Program-made: the position numbers and the translations under genes
NCBI RefSeq assembly: GCF_026239655.1
Contig: NZ_JAPIVO010000002.1
Coordinates: 434,001 to 498,000, forward strand
DNA length: 64,000 bases
Source: Pedobacter sp. MR2016-24
GTDB taxonomy: Bacteria; Bacteroidota; Bacteroidia; Sphingobacteriales; Sphingobacteriaceae
Direction: 5' to 3'
The notes under the pieces: generated by a model
Database searches by the model: none
Told to the model about the DNA's origin: nothing
What the model saw: only the letters and a program-made list of their open reading frames with translations
Part shown: in pieces, positions 34,771 to 44,310 of the stretch
Layout of the letters: each line of letters opens with the position of its first letter
How positions within the stretch are numbered: the first letter of the stretch is position 1

Positions 34771-36759
34771 TTATACTGGCAGGCTAAAATAGAATGTAGA
34801 ACCATGACCATAACTGCTTTCTGCCCAAATTTTACCATTGTGGCGATGAATAATCTCTGCACTAAGATATAGTCCGATGCCGAAACCAGAGATGTTCGGC
34901 ATTGCTGAGTTGTCTACTCTATAGTAACGTTCAAAAAGCCGCTCCTTATCGTCCGGCCTGATACCGATCCCGTTATCTTTGATACTAATTACAATTGTAT
35001 CTTTCATTAATGCAGACGAGAGCTCAATCTGTTGCCCTATGGCAGAATACTTCAGCGCATTAGTCAGCAGATTATTCACTACCTGACCTATCTTATTGCG
35101 GTCTCCATTAATGAAAACAGGTGCTTTTTGCTCAAATATGATAGGATGAGAAGAGGTCGTAATTCTGAGTTCGGATGTTACTTCTGCGATGAGTTCTTCT
35201 ATATCGAAACTTTGAATAGCTAACTGAATTTTACCTGCTTCCAGACTTGATAAATTCAGGAATCCGTTGATCATGGTCGTCATTTTATTTACCTGATTCC
35301 CGGCTTTATCAAGGGCCAGTGCAGCAAAGCTATCTTGAACCATTTTGCCCTGGAGCAATTGTATATATCCCTTCAGCGAGGTAAGCGGAGTTTTCAGCTC
35401 GTGGCTTACCATACCTATAAAGTCATTCTTCCTTTGTTCATCCTGTTTGCCCTCTGTGATGTCCTGTAAAGTTCCGTTCAGACTAACAGGTTGCTGCTCC
35501 TGGTCAAATGTTGCTTTACCTTTGGCTCTTACAATGCGTGAGATTTTGGTTTTGGGATTAACAATGGTATATACGATATCATAATTACTTCCTGATGAGT
35601 AGGTGAGGGCCGTGCCAATAGCAGAAACAACCCGTTGCCGATCAGTTTCGGCTATAACGTCAATCGCTAGTTTAAGATTAATCTTCTCATCCGGTTGTAA
35701 TCCGAACCATGACTTCAGTAAATTATTCCCTGAAAACAAGTTAGTCACCGGATCATAGTAAAAAGTACCCAGCTCTCCAGCTTCAATAGCCAGGTTGAGC
35801 ATGTCCTGCGCACGCATCACTTCATGCTGCGTTCTGATCTTATCTGTAATTTCATCCAGAATCACCATCACGCCATTCACTTCACCACTGGCATTCCTGA
35901 TGGGTTGATAAATCGAATTAACGTAGGCCTCACGCAGTTGGCCCTGATCATAAAGCATCACCCTGAATTCATTGTTGGTACGGGTGATACCTGTATTGAA
36001 AACGTCATCAAGCCATTGATAAACAGGCTGACCTTTCAGTTCCGGTCTGGCAATATGGTGAGGTTTGCCTACTACATCCTCTTCCCTTCGTCCCCATATA
36101 CTAAGGATACTTTTGTTGGCCATTTCAATGGTATGCTCAGGCCCGCTAAATATACCTATACCTACAGGTGCCTGCTCAAAGATACTCCGGATACGATCTT
36201 CACTTTCTATCAGTCTGTCGTTCGATAGCCTGAGTTTTGATTGCGTTTCGGCCAGTTCTTCATTGGTGGAACGCATTTCCTCAATCATGGTTTCCTGCGC
36301 CTCATTAATTGCAGAGAGGTCTTCATTTAACCTTTGTTCGTAAATCTCTTTTTCCTGAACCAGTTCCCATGCCCTCATCCGATCGGTTACATCTATTGCC
36401 GTGTTGATAATTGCATAGGTTTTACCGGTGTCATCCAGTACAGGGCGGTACTCAAAATCAAAGTATCTCTGGATCAGATTACCATTAATATCAATATTTG
36501 CGGGTGTATCTTTAGCGATATAAGGTTCTCCGCTTATCCATACTTCTTTTAAGATAGGTATAAAAGGTTCAAATTCGGGAGCAACGGCTAAAAGAGCGTG
36601 ACCAATGATGTCGTCCTGCTTATTCCAAAGGTTCAGCATAGCGTTATTGATAAACCCAATATGCATTTCCTCACTGCTGTAGATAACAGTTGCTTCTCTT
36701 GATTGAGCAAATATCTTCAGATACTGATCTGCAGTGAATAGGTAGTTACGATCGGTCAT
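34771..36759 (-). CDS. multi-PAS sensor histidine kinase
   Basis: About 662 aa, soluble, without membrane segments. The ATG at 36759 is chosen because the longer frame starts at TTG and that TTG overlaps a -7 element. Three PAS-type domains (about 10-130, 190-310, 320-435) are linked by a coiled coil. The kinase core has HELKTPLTSLKGY (His453), the N box (GQVVNNLLTNALKYS), DNGIGI, FERYYR and GFGIGLYL. It senses an intracellular signal such as redox state or a ligand; no response regulator is adjacent, so the partner is elsewhere. Confidence 0.88.
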   Translation of the reverse strand: MTDRNYLFTADQYLKIFAQSREATVIYSSEEMHIGFINNAMLNLWNKQDDIIGHALLAVAPEFEPFIPILKEVWISGEPYIAKDTPANIDINGNLIQRYFDFEYRPVLDDTGKTYAIINTAIDVTDRMRAWELVQEKEIYEQRLNEDLSAINEAQETMIEEMRSTNEELAETQSKLRLSNDRLIESEDRIRSIFEQAPVGIGIFSGPEHTIEMANKSILSIWGRREEDVVGKPHHIARPELKGQPVYQWLDDVFNTGITRTNNEFRVMLYDQGQLREAYVNSIYQPIRNASGEVNGVMVILDEITDKIRTQHEVMRAQDMLNLAIEAGELGTFYYDPVTNLFSGNNLLKSWFGLQPDEKINLKLAIDVIAETDRQRVVSAIGTALTYSSGSNYDIVYTIVNPKTKISRIVRAKGKATFDQEQQPVSLNGTLQDITEGKQDEQRKNDFIGMVSHELKTPLTSLKGYIQLLQGKMVQDSFAALALDKAGNQVNKMTTMINGFLNLSSLEAGKIQLAIQSFDIEELIAEVTSELRITTSSHPIIFEQKAPVFINGDRNKIGQVVNNLLTNALKYSAIGQQIELSSALMKDTIVISIKDNGIGIRPDDKERLFERYYRVDNSAMPNISGFGIGLYLSAEIIHRHNGKIWAESSYGHGSTFYFSLPV

Positions 36760-36777
36760 TGGTATAATTACGGAATT

Positions 36778-36785
36778 CAAAGATA
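36778..36785 (-). promoter_or_regulatory. -7 element TATCTTTG of the PAS kinase gene
   Basis: On the minus strand TATCTTTG (36785 to 36778) lies about 19 bp before the ATG at 36759. This implies a very short leader and excludes the upstream TTG start. Confidence 0.4.
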
Positions 36786-36931
36786 CAAAGATTCTATAAA
36801 ATGTTGATTAGCATACCGGAATTCCGGAGGGATAAATTACTGTCTGGCGTATAAATGGTTGCGGAAATAGTTTCAACAATAAGATGATACCAGCTTTACC
36901 TGAAAATGCTGATGCGGGCACTATATTTTGT

Positions 36932-36939
36932 TATTTTTG
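36932..36939 (+). promoter_or_regulatory. -7 element TATTTTTG of the AraC-type gene
   Basis: An exact TAnnTTTG match 29 bp before the AraC-type regulator's ATG. No clear -33 partner was seen. Confidence 0.35.
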
Positions 36940-36968
36940 TTGATACACAATAATCAGATTCTGTTTAT

Positions 36969-37844
36969 ATGGATTCATCGATAGCAGTACCCCTGGAAAA
37001 GGAAGTTTCAGACTCCTTTTCTATAACCTTTAAAGATGGCAGTGAGCTTTTTGGAATTCATACGGCAAATCGTTTGCGGTATAACAGGATGATGCTGGTC
37101 AACAAGGGAACGGGCTCCGTATATATAGATGATGTAGCTTATGCAGTGGCTGATGATCAGCTTTTTCTGATCTCGAAAGGACAAATATTAGCATTTGGCG
37201 AAGGGAGCGTTTTCGAAGGTTTCAACCTTGTTTTTGGCGACTGTTTCTGGCAAAGAACCCCTTCAAGTGCCAATAACTGCAAGGCGGTGTTGTTTAATAA
37301 TGCTGCAGACAATCAGTTGCTGCCATTGGAAGCTGATGATTGTGCAGAACTTAAATTTTTCTTTCAGTCTTTATACAGGGAGTTTGAAAAGGCCGGGTAT
37401 ATAAATAAGCTGGATGCTTTGGCAGCCTACCTCAAGATCATCATGATTAAGGTTGCAAATGTCAATGCCTCCCTTACAAAGGGGATTGACAGTTTTGAAA
37501 AACAGTTGTACAGGCAGTTTTTAGCATTAATCAGTGTAAATTACCATCAGTCACATGAAGTTTCAGATTATGCGCGACAGATGGGAATCCCTTCAAGGAA
37601 ACTCACTGCGCTTTCCAAAAGATGCAGTGGAAGAGGTGCGAAAGAACTGATCAATGGACAGCTGATAGCAGAAGCAAAAAGGTCTCTTCAGTTTTCTTCC
37701 AGACCTGTAAAGGAAATAGCTTATGAACTAAATTTTTCGACACCCGATCAGTTCAGCCATTTCTTTAAAAAGAATGTAATGGTGTCGCCTCAGGATTACA
37801 GAATGCGGTTTGTGACAAGCATTGCCCCCTCTTCAATACCTTAG
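36969..37844 (+). CDS. AraC-family transcriptional regulator
   Basis: A 291-aa regulator with an N-terminal cupin-like sensor part and a C-terminal AraC double helix-turn-helix. The second helix-turn-helix reads RPVKEIAYELNFSTPDQFSHFFKKN with the family ending VSPQDYR. The first (HEVSDYARQMGIPSRKLTAL) is typical too. The terminator after it is shared with a convergent HD-domain gene. Target genes are unknown. Confidence 0.88.
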   Translation: MDSSIAVPLEKEVSDSFSITFKDGSELFGIHTANRLRYNRMMLVNKGTGSVYIDDVAYAVADDQLFLISKGQILAFGEGSVFEGFNLVFGDCFWQRTPSSANNCKAVLFNNAADNQLLPLEADDCAELKFFFQSLYREFEKAGYINKLDALAAYLKIIMIKVANVNASLTKGIDSFEKQLYRQFLALISVNYHQSHEVSDYARQMGIPSRKLTALSKRCSGRGAKELINGQLIAEAKRSLQFSSRPVKEIAYELNFSTPDQFSHFFKKNVMVSPQDYRMRFVTSIAPSSIP

Positions 37845-37868
37845 AAAGGAATGATTTTTTTATTTGAT

Positions 37869-37900
37869 AAACGCAGACAGGATTTTGTCCGTCTGCGTTT
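37869..37900. terminator. bidirectional terminator between AraC and HD genes
   Basis: Arms AAACGCAGAC and GTCTGCGTTT, extended by GGA/TCC inside, form a strong hairpin between the two converging genes. Confidence 0.7.
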
Positions 37901-37909
37901 ATATCTGAG

Positions 37910-38560
37910 TTATTCGCTCCAGGGTGAATGTAAAATACAATCACAGAAATTCTTTCTGTGAAAATTAGGTATCATGTAGGCGCATACATCTGCTTTAATA
38001 TTGCCAAATGTAGTCTCCGTTTTATGTTCAAAGCCACTAAAGAAAGTTGGAATAATATTTTCCTTAAAATCAGTCCGGGGAAATGCACCGATAATTTCCA
38101 GTCTGTTTGCTTCAGTAAGCTGATCATATCCATCACCCATCACATCAAGACCTACTCCGGAATACATCATCGCTACCTCCGGTTCTTTATGCTCAGCAAC
38201 GCCGATAGTAGTATGCAATGCAATCGTATCCCATACCAATTGTATTGATTCCTTAGGTAAACCATGACTCTTCAGGAAGTCGCGGGCGGCATTTGCGCCG
38301 TCAACCTCAAATCTTAAATCTGCACTGCTGTATTTTTTAGTAAGACCCAGATCGTGAAATACCGAGCTTACATAAAGTAATTCCGGGTCATACTTCAGCT
38401 GCTGACGCTGTCCGTTAAGGGAAGCAAAAAGAAATACCCTCAGGGAATGGTTATAAATGAATTCTGTTCCATGCTCCAGCAAAAGCGCTGTGGCCTGACT
38501 TGCAATGCTACTATCAGGAATGGTAATCCCGGCTATTTTCTTGAATGTATTTACTGACAT
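37910..38560 (-). CDS. HD-domain phosphohydrolase-like protein
   Basis: A 216-aa soluble protein with the HD metal motif: His38 (YNHSLRVF), His69-Asp70 (VSSVFHDLG) and Asp111 (VWDTIALHTT). The arrangement, with a nearby His115, is that of cyanamide hydratase-like HD proteins, common in fungi and bacteria and often of unknown substrate. It is convergent with the AraC-type gene. Hydrolase activity is inferred from the conserved residues. Confidence 0.82.
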   Translation of the reverse strand: MSVNTFKKIAGITIPDSSIASQATALLLEHGTEFIYNHSLRVFLFASLNGQRQQLKYDPELLYVSSVFHDLGLTKKYSSADLRFEVDGANAARDFLKSHGLPKESIQLVWDTIALHTTIGVAEHKEPEVAMMYSGVGLDVMGDGYDQLTEANRLEIIGAFPRTDFKENIIPTFFSGFEHKTETTFGNIKADVCAYMIPNFHRKNFCDCILHSPWSE

Positions 38561-38633
38561 AATGTTTTTGTTTTTGTCAAAATTATTGATCCGGTTGACG
38601 GTTTTAATGACAAAAACAACTGTTCAGATGTTA

Positions 38634-38678
38634 ATTTCAACCATGCAGGTAAATCACGTTTAACTGCACGGTTGAAAT
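38634..38678 (-). terminator. hairpin after the DUF4397 gene
   Basis: Arms ATTTCAACCATGCAG and CTGCACGGTTGAAAT pair with one mismatch around a 15-nt loop. It lies immediately beyond the stop codon of the minus-strand DUF4397 gene. Confidence 0.5.
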
Positions 38679-38682
38679 TGAT

Positions 38683-39366
38683 TTAGTTGTGGAGAACGGT
38701 ATTGGCCACCATACTGCCATCTGCTGCATCCGTAAAATAAATGGTGTAGATTTTTCCTGCCTGTAAATCGGGTAAGTTAAAGGTAGCCGAATTATTATTT
38801 CCGGTGAGGCTGCTGATCTGGACTGTAAAAGTACCAGGGGCGATGAATTTATATCCGCTGTCTTCATTCCTGGGCAGACTGCTCACCAGATCATCTCCCG
38901 ATCCATTTCTGATCTTCACTACAGAGGGACCGTTGTCACTGAAGTCGATGAATTTTACTTTTACCTGGTTGTTATTTGGTGTTCCAAGATCGTCTGTGAA
39001 TACTTTGACCCTTGCTTTTGAACCCTGACCTGCCAGATATACGGTTTGGATAATGTTGTTTGCTGTCCATATTTCTCCGGATGCGAAAATACTGTTTGTA
39101 GTTGAGTTTTTGAATTCACCCACAAGCCTTGTTCCGGATGGACTGGTGATATAATCTGAGGATTCTTTGTAGTTTAGTCCATTGCTCACCAATAAGGTAC
39201 CTGCAAGGGTAAAGGTTTGCGGGCCTGAGGTGGGTGACGCGTTCACCACCTTAAGGCGGAATTGTCCGGAATTATCGACGTCATTCTTCTCACAAGATGA
39301 AAATGTTGCTGCTACGATCAGGGCAAGGCCTGCGAGCATATTGATGTGCATTGATGGTACTTTCAT
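38683..39366 (-). CDS. DUF4397-domain lipoprotein
   Basis: A 227-aa lipoprotein (lipobox Cys25, TFSSC). It contains repeated Ig-like DUF4397 strands (FRLKVVNASPTSGPQTFTL; VKVKFIDFSDNGPSVVKIR; TVQISSL; GKIYTIYFTDAADGS). DUF4397 proteins are exported beta-sandwich proteins, thought to be structural or adhesive. It is followed on the same strand by a DUF2141 gene and a beta-barrel gene upstream, a set of envelope proteins. No enzymatic residues are visible. Confidence 0.82.
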   Translation of the reverse strand: MKVPSMHINMLAGLALIVAATFSSCEKNDVDNSGQFRLKVVNASPTSGPQTFTLAGTLLVSNGLNYKESSDYITSPSGTRLVGEFKNSTTNSIFASGEIWTANNIIQTVYLAGQGSKARVKVFTDDLGTPNNNQVKVKFIDFSDNGPSVVKIRNGSGDDLVSSLPRNEDSGYKFIAPGTFTVQISSLTGNNNSATFNLPDLQAGKIYTIYFTDAADGSMVANTVLHN

Positions 39367-39434
39367 GGTAATTGTTTAAAATTGTTATTAGCTGTTTATG
39401 GTTTTATTGCAGGCATCTCTGGCTGCAGGAAGGC

Positions 39435-39884
39435 CTACATGTATTTTACTTTTATGATGATCTTAGATTGTGTTTTAAGATCCGTTTTGAATTCATTGAA
39501 TAGTGGTTTCTTCATTTTTTCCATGAAGAAATTAGAGAATCCAAAACCTTCTTTTGGTATACCGATAAAATTTTTGTCGATATGCCCGTTGCCATTTTCA
39601 TCATCTACCATGGTAAACCCGTAAATGCCCGGTTCAAGTTCAAGCTGAACTTGGAGTGCTCCGTTTGCCATTCCCTTTTTATCAAAAATGAAATTTTTAA
39701 AAGGTTTTTGATCCTGATAGCCCTTATCGTCTTTGAAAACCTGGATGATGACTTTTCCTTTAACAGACTTTAATCCTGTAATGGTTATTTCTGTTTTCTG
39801 CGGAATTAATGTAAAAGAACTAAGAATGATCATCAGCGTACCTATGAGCAGGCAGATGTTTGTATAAAGATTTCTTTTAATCAT
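39435..39884 (-). CDS. DUF2141-family exported protein
   Basis: A 149-aa protein; the ATG at 39884 gives a hydrophobic N-terminus (NICLLIGTLMIILSSFTL). The DUF2141 pattern is clear: ITGLKSVKGKVIIQVFKDDKGY, then LEPGIYGFTMVDDENGNGHIDKNFIGIPKEGFGFSN. The conserved DENGNGxxD-type segment may bind a cation. Function of the family is unknown. It lies 88 bp from the beta-barrel gene on its upstream side. Confidence 0.85.
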   Translation of the reverse strand: MIKRNLYTNICLLIGTLMIILSSFTLIPQKTEITITGLKSVKGKVIIQVFKDDKGYQDQKPFKNFIFDKKGMANGALQVQLELEPGIYGFTMVDDENGNGHIDKNFIGIPKEGFGFSNFFMEKMKKPLFNEFKTDLKTQSKIIIKVKYM

Positions 39885-39971
39885 GATATGATGTGTTTTG
39901 AAGTGGTAGAAGCTAAATGAATATTGCATTAGCCGTTAACTACGGGGTGATCGTTATAGCTTGATATGGAT

Positions 39972-40580
39972 CTAAAAAGTATAAAAGATACTGGCTTGTA
40001 TACTGTTATTAGTGATGTCGCCCAAAACCGGATTGGGTACCTCCTGAACTTTCTGAAATCCGTAAACATATCGGGCATCGAAGCCTAAACCTATACTGGA
40101 TTTATATCCCAAACCGCCAGCCATACCGAAGTCAATTTTCTTTGCAAACTTGGTATCGGTTAGTCCCCCTATATCTTCTTTGACTTTAAAACCTGCCTGA
40201 GGGCCTGCTTCTACAAAAAATCCGGAATTGGTACGGTATTTAAAAAGGATGGGCACAGCAGCGTAGGAAAGTTTAATCTCTTGTCCGCCTGGTAGGCCAT
40301 TCTTCACTTTAGCACCCTGCATCACATACAGGAATTCTTCCTGAACCATAAAATTAGGACTAAACTTGTAGGCGATAGTTAGTCCGGCCTGAAATCCCGG
40401 AAGTGGGTCGGTTGCAAAATTTGCTTTGTTAAAATTACTGGCATTACCACCTGCGGTGATACCGAATTCCAGTTTACTGAGGATTTTTTTTCCGAAACTT
40501 TGGTTTTCTGGTGCTTCCTGACCAAAACCTTTGATTGACACAGCAACCAATACGATTAATGTAAATACTAACTTTCTCAT
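39972..40580 (-). CDS. outer-membrane beta-barrel (porin-like) protein
   Basis: A 202-aa protein with signal peptide ending IKGFGQ. Barrel strands with family patterns are visible: FGITAGGNASNFN, FQAGLTIAYKFSPNFMVQEEFLYVMQG, IKLSYAAVPILFKYRT, GFFVEAGPQAGFKV, and a C-terminal strand ending in Phe (IFYTF), the usual insertion signal. It is a small outer-membrane protein of the OMP_b-brl type without known function. The LytTR/LytS pair further upstream on the same strand may regulate it. Confidence 0.82.
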   Translation of the reverse strand: MRKLVFTLIVLVAVSIKGFGQEAPENQSFGKKILSKLEFGITAGGNASNFNKANFATDPLPGFQAGLTIAYKFSPNFMVQEEFLYVMQGAKVKNGLPGGQEIKLSYAAVPILFKYRTNSGFFVEAGPQAGFKVKEDIGGLTDTKFAKKIDFGMAGGLGYKSSIGLGFDARYVYGFQKVQEVPNPVLGDITNNSIQASIFYTF

Positions 40581-40742
40581 GTTTTCTTTTTTATTTGACT
40601 GTACGCGCTGCTTTTTGGTAATCAGCGTTTATTTAAGTCAAAGGTGCATTACTGCAGAAAGGCTTTTAAGCAAAATTCACCCGAAGCGGGCAAAACCAAA
40701 GCTGGACTGACCTATAATAGGAGAAAGCAAATTTCCTGAACA

Positions 40743-41507
40743 TTAGCCAGCAGATAACCATTTCAGGAATTGAGGTGCTTTTGCCTTACTTACAATAACT
40801 TTTTCAGAGAAGGGAAATGTTAGGTTGACAGACAGCTTCCTGGAAAAGAAACTGGAAACGTCAACAATTGCCTTTCTGCATACCAGATTTTGTCGGTTTA
40901 CGCGAAAAAAGGAACTTCCGGACAAACGTTCCAGTTCATCCAGGTTTTTGTTTGGATAGAAGGTTTTTCCGGAAAAAGTCAGCAGATGGATAGTTTCATT
41001 TTCAAGATAGAACATGGCGATATCGTCCAGGTTTACGGGAATGATCTTATCACGGTGATAGACGAGTATAGATGCAGCTTTTTCAACATCCTTACCGGCA
41101 AGTAATTTAAGCAGGGCATCATATTGGGGAGTCTGATCTACAGAGAATATCTTCTTTAGCTGCTGATACTTTTGTAGCGCAAGCTGCAGGGTTTTAGTCG
41201 TAAAGGGCTTCAAAATATAGTCTATACCATTAGCTTTGAAGGCATCCAAAGCATATTCGTCATAGGCAGTGCAAAAGATTACAGGGACTGCCATAGGGCA
41301 ACTGATAAATATCTCAAAGCTGAGCCCATCACCCAATTGTATATCACTGAAAATAAGATCAGGCTCCTCATTGTTCTTAAAATAAGCTATACCCGTTTTA
41401 ACCGACCTGATTTGCACGATTTCTACAGGCTGTTCTATCAGTTTTCTGATATTTCTCTCCATCTCATCAGCCACAATTGCTTCATCTTCAATGATTACTA
41501 TGTTCAT
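40743..41507 (-). CDS. LytTR-family response regulator
   Basis: A 254-aa response regulator. The receiver domain carries the acidic pair at its start (IIEDEA) and the phospho-acceptor Asp55 (LIFSDIQLGDG), Thr in FCTAYDEY and Lys in ILKPF. The C-terminal part (about 145-250) is a LytTR DNA-binding domain (FFRVNRQNLVCRKAIVDV). It overlaps the sensor kinase gene by 20 bp, so the two form a two-component system. Targets are unknown; the adjacent beta-barrel/DUF genes are candidates. Confidence 0.92.
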   Translation of the reverse strand: MNIVIIEDEAIVADEMERNIRKLIEQPVEIVQIRSVKTGIAYFKNNEEPDLIFSDIQLGDGLSFEIFISCPMAVPVIFCTAYDEYALDAFKANGIDYILKPFTTKTLQLALQKYQQLKKIFSVDQTPQYDALLKLLAGKDVEKAASILVYHRDKIIPVNLDDIAMFYLENETIHLLTFSGKTFYPNKNLDELERLSGSSFFRVNRQNLVCRKAIVDVSSFFSRKLSVNLTFPFSEKVIVSKAKAPQFLKWLSAG

Positions 41508-42525
41508 TATTTAATAATTTAATACTTACAGAAAATGTGTTTTCATCTTCTTTGATCACGATGTGATCTCCAGACCACAATCTATACCTTTCAGCAAGAT
41601 TGGCTAATCCGTAATTGGTAGACCGGACTTTCAGCGTTTTACGCTGAATATTATTGGTTACAACCAGATAATCCTGCTGCTGAGTAATAACAACCCTTAA
41701 GGGATCTTCAAGAGTGAAGTAATTGTGCTTGATTGCATTTTCCAATAGGGGTTGCAAGGAGAAGGCAGGCAGATAGTAGCTATCCTGAGCTTCATCTGTT
41801 ACCTCAATTATGCAGTCCAGCGCAGCACCAAATCTGATGCGCTGCATTTCCAGATAATCGTATGATAAGTTGATTTCATCTTTCAATTTTGAAACATTAG
41901 CACTTTGGTGATAAATAGAAGCTCTTAAGAAGTTGGCCATATGCACGATATAGTCATCTGCAACCTGCGTGTCTTTATGGTACAGTGCTTTGAGTGTATT
42001 CAGTGCATTGAACAAAAAATGAGGGTGAATTTGTTGTTTCAACGCCAGGTTCATGGCTTCTGCGTTAGCAGTTTTTAAGCGGGAAAGTTCAAGCTCGCTG
42101 TTCATCTTGTGTTCATACAGCAATACTGAATCATGCAGCAGGGTAATGAGTGTATTGATGACAATGCCTGATCCGATAAAGGCCAGGAGAGAACCCATCT
42201 CCCAGAAGGACCATTGTTTACCACTGACGTAACCAAAGGCCGGTCGTAACAGCAGATAGATAAATATACTAACCAGATAGGTGAACAGGCGCCTTAAGAA
42301 TGAAAATTTATTTGACCTGATGGAAAGTTTCCTGGCCAGTATGATCATTATACTGATATCTGAAAAGCCTACCAGAAGAATACCAGACATAGTCAGCAAG
42401 GTGAATGATATAATATGGGACGGCCTGTCCGTATGGGATGCAACAAGATAAAAAATAAAACCAATGATGATCGTTTGTAACCAGGTCAGGCGACTCAGAC
42501 GTTTTAAGGGTAATTTTTCTGGCAT
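41488..42525 (-). CDS. LytS/YesM-type sensor histidine kinase
   Basis: About 345 aa; the ATG at 42525 is chosen since the longer frame begins with TTG. Four membrane segments span about 15-130. The His_kinase domain has the signature QIHPHFLFNALNTLKALY with His169, followed by PLLENAIKHNY and an HATPase-like end. It lacks a large sensor domain, like other Bacteroidota four-helix LytS kinases. Partner is the LytTR regulator whose gene overlaps its end. Confidence 0.9.
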   Translation of the reverse strand: MPEKLPLKRLSRLTWLQTIIIGFIFYLVASHTDRPSHIISFTLLTMSGILLVGFSDISIMIILARKLSIRSNKFSFLRRLFTYLVSIFIYLLLRPAFGYVSGKQWSFWEMGSLLAFIGSGIVINTLITLLHDSVLLYEHKMNSELELSRLKTANAEAMNLALKQQIHPHFLFNALNTLKALYHKDTQVADDYIVHMANFLRASIYHQSANVSKLKDEINLSYDYLEMQRIRFGAALDCIIEVTDEAQDSYYLPAFSLQPLLENAIKHNYFTLEDPLRVVITQQQDYLVVTNNIQRKTLKVRSTNYGLANLAERYRLWSGDHIVIKEDENTFSVSIKLLNNEHSNH

Positions 42526-42618
42526 GAGTAAATATAATGATTGTGCTGTTATCACATCATTATTAATAGCTGAAGCGGACAAATTCAAGTTTGAAATAGC
42601 GCGATTGGCTTTCGGATC

Positions 42619-43218
42619 CTAATAGAACTCTTTTTCAAACGGTTTGAAATTTTGCAGCTTCGGCAGAGGCCTGATCATAGTGTTAAATTTGTTTTTTATC
42701 AAAAATTTATCAGAACCCAATAATTGGCTTTTCTCATACCTTTCACCTGTGATCAGGTTGAAGTTTTTTACCATCGTGGTGTTTTTACCATTGTAGTTGA
42801 ATATTGACACAAAGATTAGCTCGAAATTGCCATTTCGCAATTTGAAATGATGTTCAGCATGACCGTCCCTGACCTCGGATCTCATAATTAAGATGCCTTT
42901 TTCTATAGAGAAATCAGGAATCTGATAGCCATTATGTTTTCCTTTTTTATGAGCGGGATACTGTGGCTCAATTAGTCGGGTAGATGAGACTACTAACCTG
43001 AATTTCTTATTTGGTTGCGCAAAGAAAATCTGTAATCTCAATGGAACCGTCGCATCACTTGTATCCATCATTACCACTACCCGGTCAGCTCGTCCGTCTT
43101 TATTTAAGTCGCCTTCCTCTTCCCTCACTTGTTCACTAAAATTATCCTTTAACTTTTTGTTTTGCGCGTAAGTACTGAATTGAATCAAAAGTAAAAGGAC
43201 CAGGAGTATATTTTTCAT
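42619..43218 (-). CDS. exported protein with EF-hand/FG-GAP-like calcium motif
   Basis: A 199-aa secreted protein (signal peptide MKNILLVLLLLIQFSTYAQ). Near residue 36 it has GDLNKDGRADRVVV, the DxNxDGxxD pattern that binds calcium in FG-GAP/VCBS or dockerin-like repeats. Remaining strands (LQIFFAQPNKKFRLVVSS; HHFKLRNGNFELIFVS) resemble proteins that report a quantity and a unit-like field, a type common in Bacteroidota but without known role. It lies upstream of the LytS gene on the same strand, with a gap of about 90 bp. Confidence 0.75.
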   Translation of the reverse strand: MKNILLVLLLLIQFSTYAQNKKLKDNFSEQVREEEGDLNKDGRADRVVVMMDTSDATVPLRLQIFFAQPNKKFRLVVSSTRLIEPQYPAHKKGKHNGYQIPDFSIEKGILIMRSEVRDGHAEHHFKLRNGNFELIFVSIFNYNGKNTTMVKNFNLITGERYEKSQLLGSDKFLIKNKFNTMIRPLPKLQNFKPFEKEFY

Positions 43219-43404
43219 GTTCAGGGTAATTTTTTCTTTTAATTTAGTGATACTGATTGATTTTTTTCATCGCTACTTAAAAGTGAAGTAACCGCGGATT
43301 GTATAAAAGTAGTCTTCTTTGTCTATTTATATAGATATATACGGCTGTTTAGTTTATAATTCGAAATCGTATTCATATTTTGCAAGCCTACTAATGAAAT
43401 AAAT

Positions 43405-44271
43405 ATGGCTTCAGGTTTTTTTGCGATTTTAGATGATATAGCTGCTTTGATGGATGATGTTGCAGTAGCAGCAAAAGTGGCAACAAGAAAAACTGCTGGT
43501 ATACTGGGGGATGATCTGGCGGTGAATGCGGAAAAAGCTACCGGCTTTCTTTCTTCCCGTGAATTGCCGGTACTTTGGGCAATTACCAAAGGGTCTTTAT
43601 TGAATAAGGTGATTATTGTTCCTATCGCATTATTGCTAAATGCTTTTTTTCCGATAGCTATTAAATTTATATTGATTTTGGGAGGGTTTTACCTTGCCTA
43701 CGAGGGGGTTGAAAAGATCGTTGAATATTTGTTTCACCGGCCCACGGAAGGTCATGAAGTAGTTGAAGAAATTAAACAGTCTGATAGTGATGCAGAAAAA
43801 GCAAAGATCAAATCGGCCGTAACAACGGATTTCATTCTGTCTGTAGAGATTGTAATTATCGCATTGGGAACAGCTTTAGAAAGCAGCCTGACCATTCAGA
43901 TCATAACTGTTTCAGTAGTTGCATTACTGGCTACAATCGGTGTTTATGGTATCGTTGCCATTATTGTCAGAATGGATGATACGGGTTATAAATTAATTAA
44001 GCGTGCTGATGATAAAGGTGTTTTGGCGAGTCTGGGACATTTACTGGTTAAGTCGCTTCCAATTATTATTAGGGTATTAGCTGTTGTCGGAACCATCGCA
44101 TTGATTCTCGTTTCCGGAGGCATATTTGTACATAACATAGATTATTTTCATCATTTACTGCCAAATATTCCGTCAATGGTGAAGGAGTTTGCCCTTGGAT
44201 TGGTGGCAGGATTTATTGTAGTAGGGGTTGTAACAGGTGTAAAAAAGGTTATTTCATTATTCAAGAGCTAA
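43405..44271 (+). CDS. DUF808-family inner-membrane protein (YedI-like)
   Basis: A 288-aa membrane protein. The start MASGFFAILDDIAALMDDVA followed by KVATRKTAGILGDDLAVNAEKATGF is the DUF808 signature, and several hydrophobic helices follow (VIIVPIALLLNAFFPIAIKF; ILSVEIVIIALG; IIRVLAVVGTIALILVSGG). The E. coli relative YedI has no known function. The gene stands alone, divergent from the calcium-motif protein. Confidence 0.92.
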   Translation: MASGFFAILDDIAALMDDVAVAAKVATRKTAGILGDDLAVNAEKATGFLSSRELPVLWAITKGSLLNKVIIVPIALLLNAFFPIAIKFILILGGFYLAYEGVEKIVEYLFHRPTEGHEVVEEIKQSDSDAEKAKIKSAVTTDFILSVEIVIIALGTALESSLTIQIITVSVVALLATIGVYGIVAIIVRMDDTGYKLIKRADDKGVLASLGHLLVKSLPIIIRVLAVVGTIALILVSGGIFVHNIDYFHHLLPNIPSMVKEFALGLVAGFIVVGVVTGVKKVISLFKS

Positions 44272-44310
44272 GTTTAATGCTTGAATAATGGCTGTCTTAT
44301 TATTTGAAAT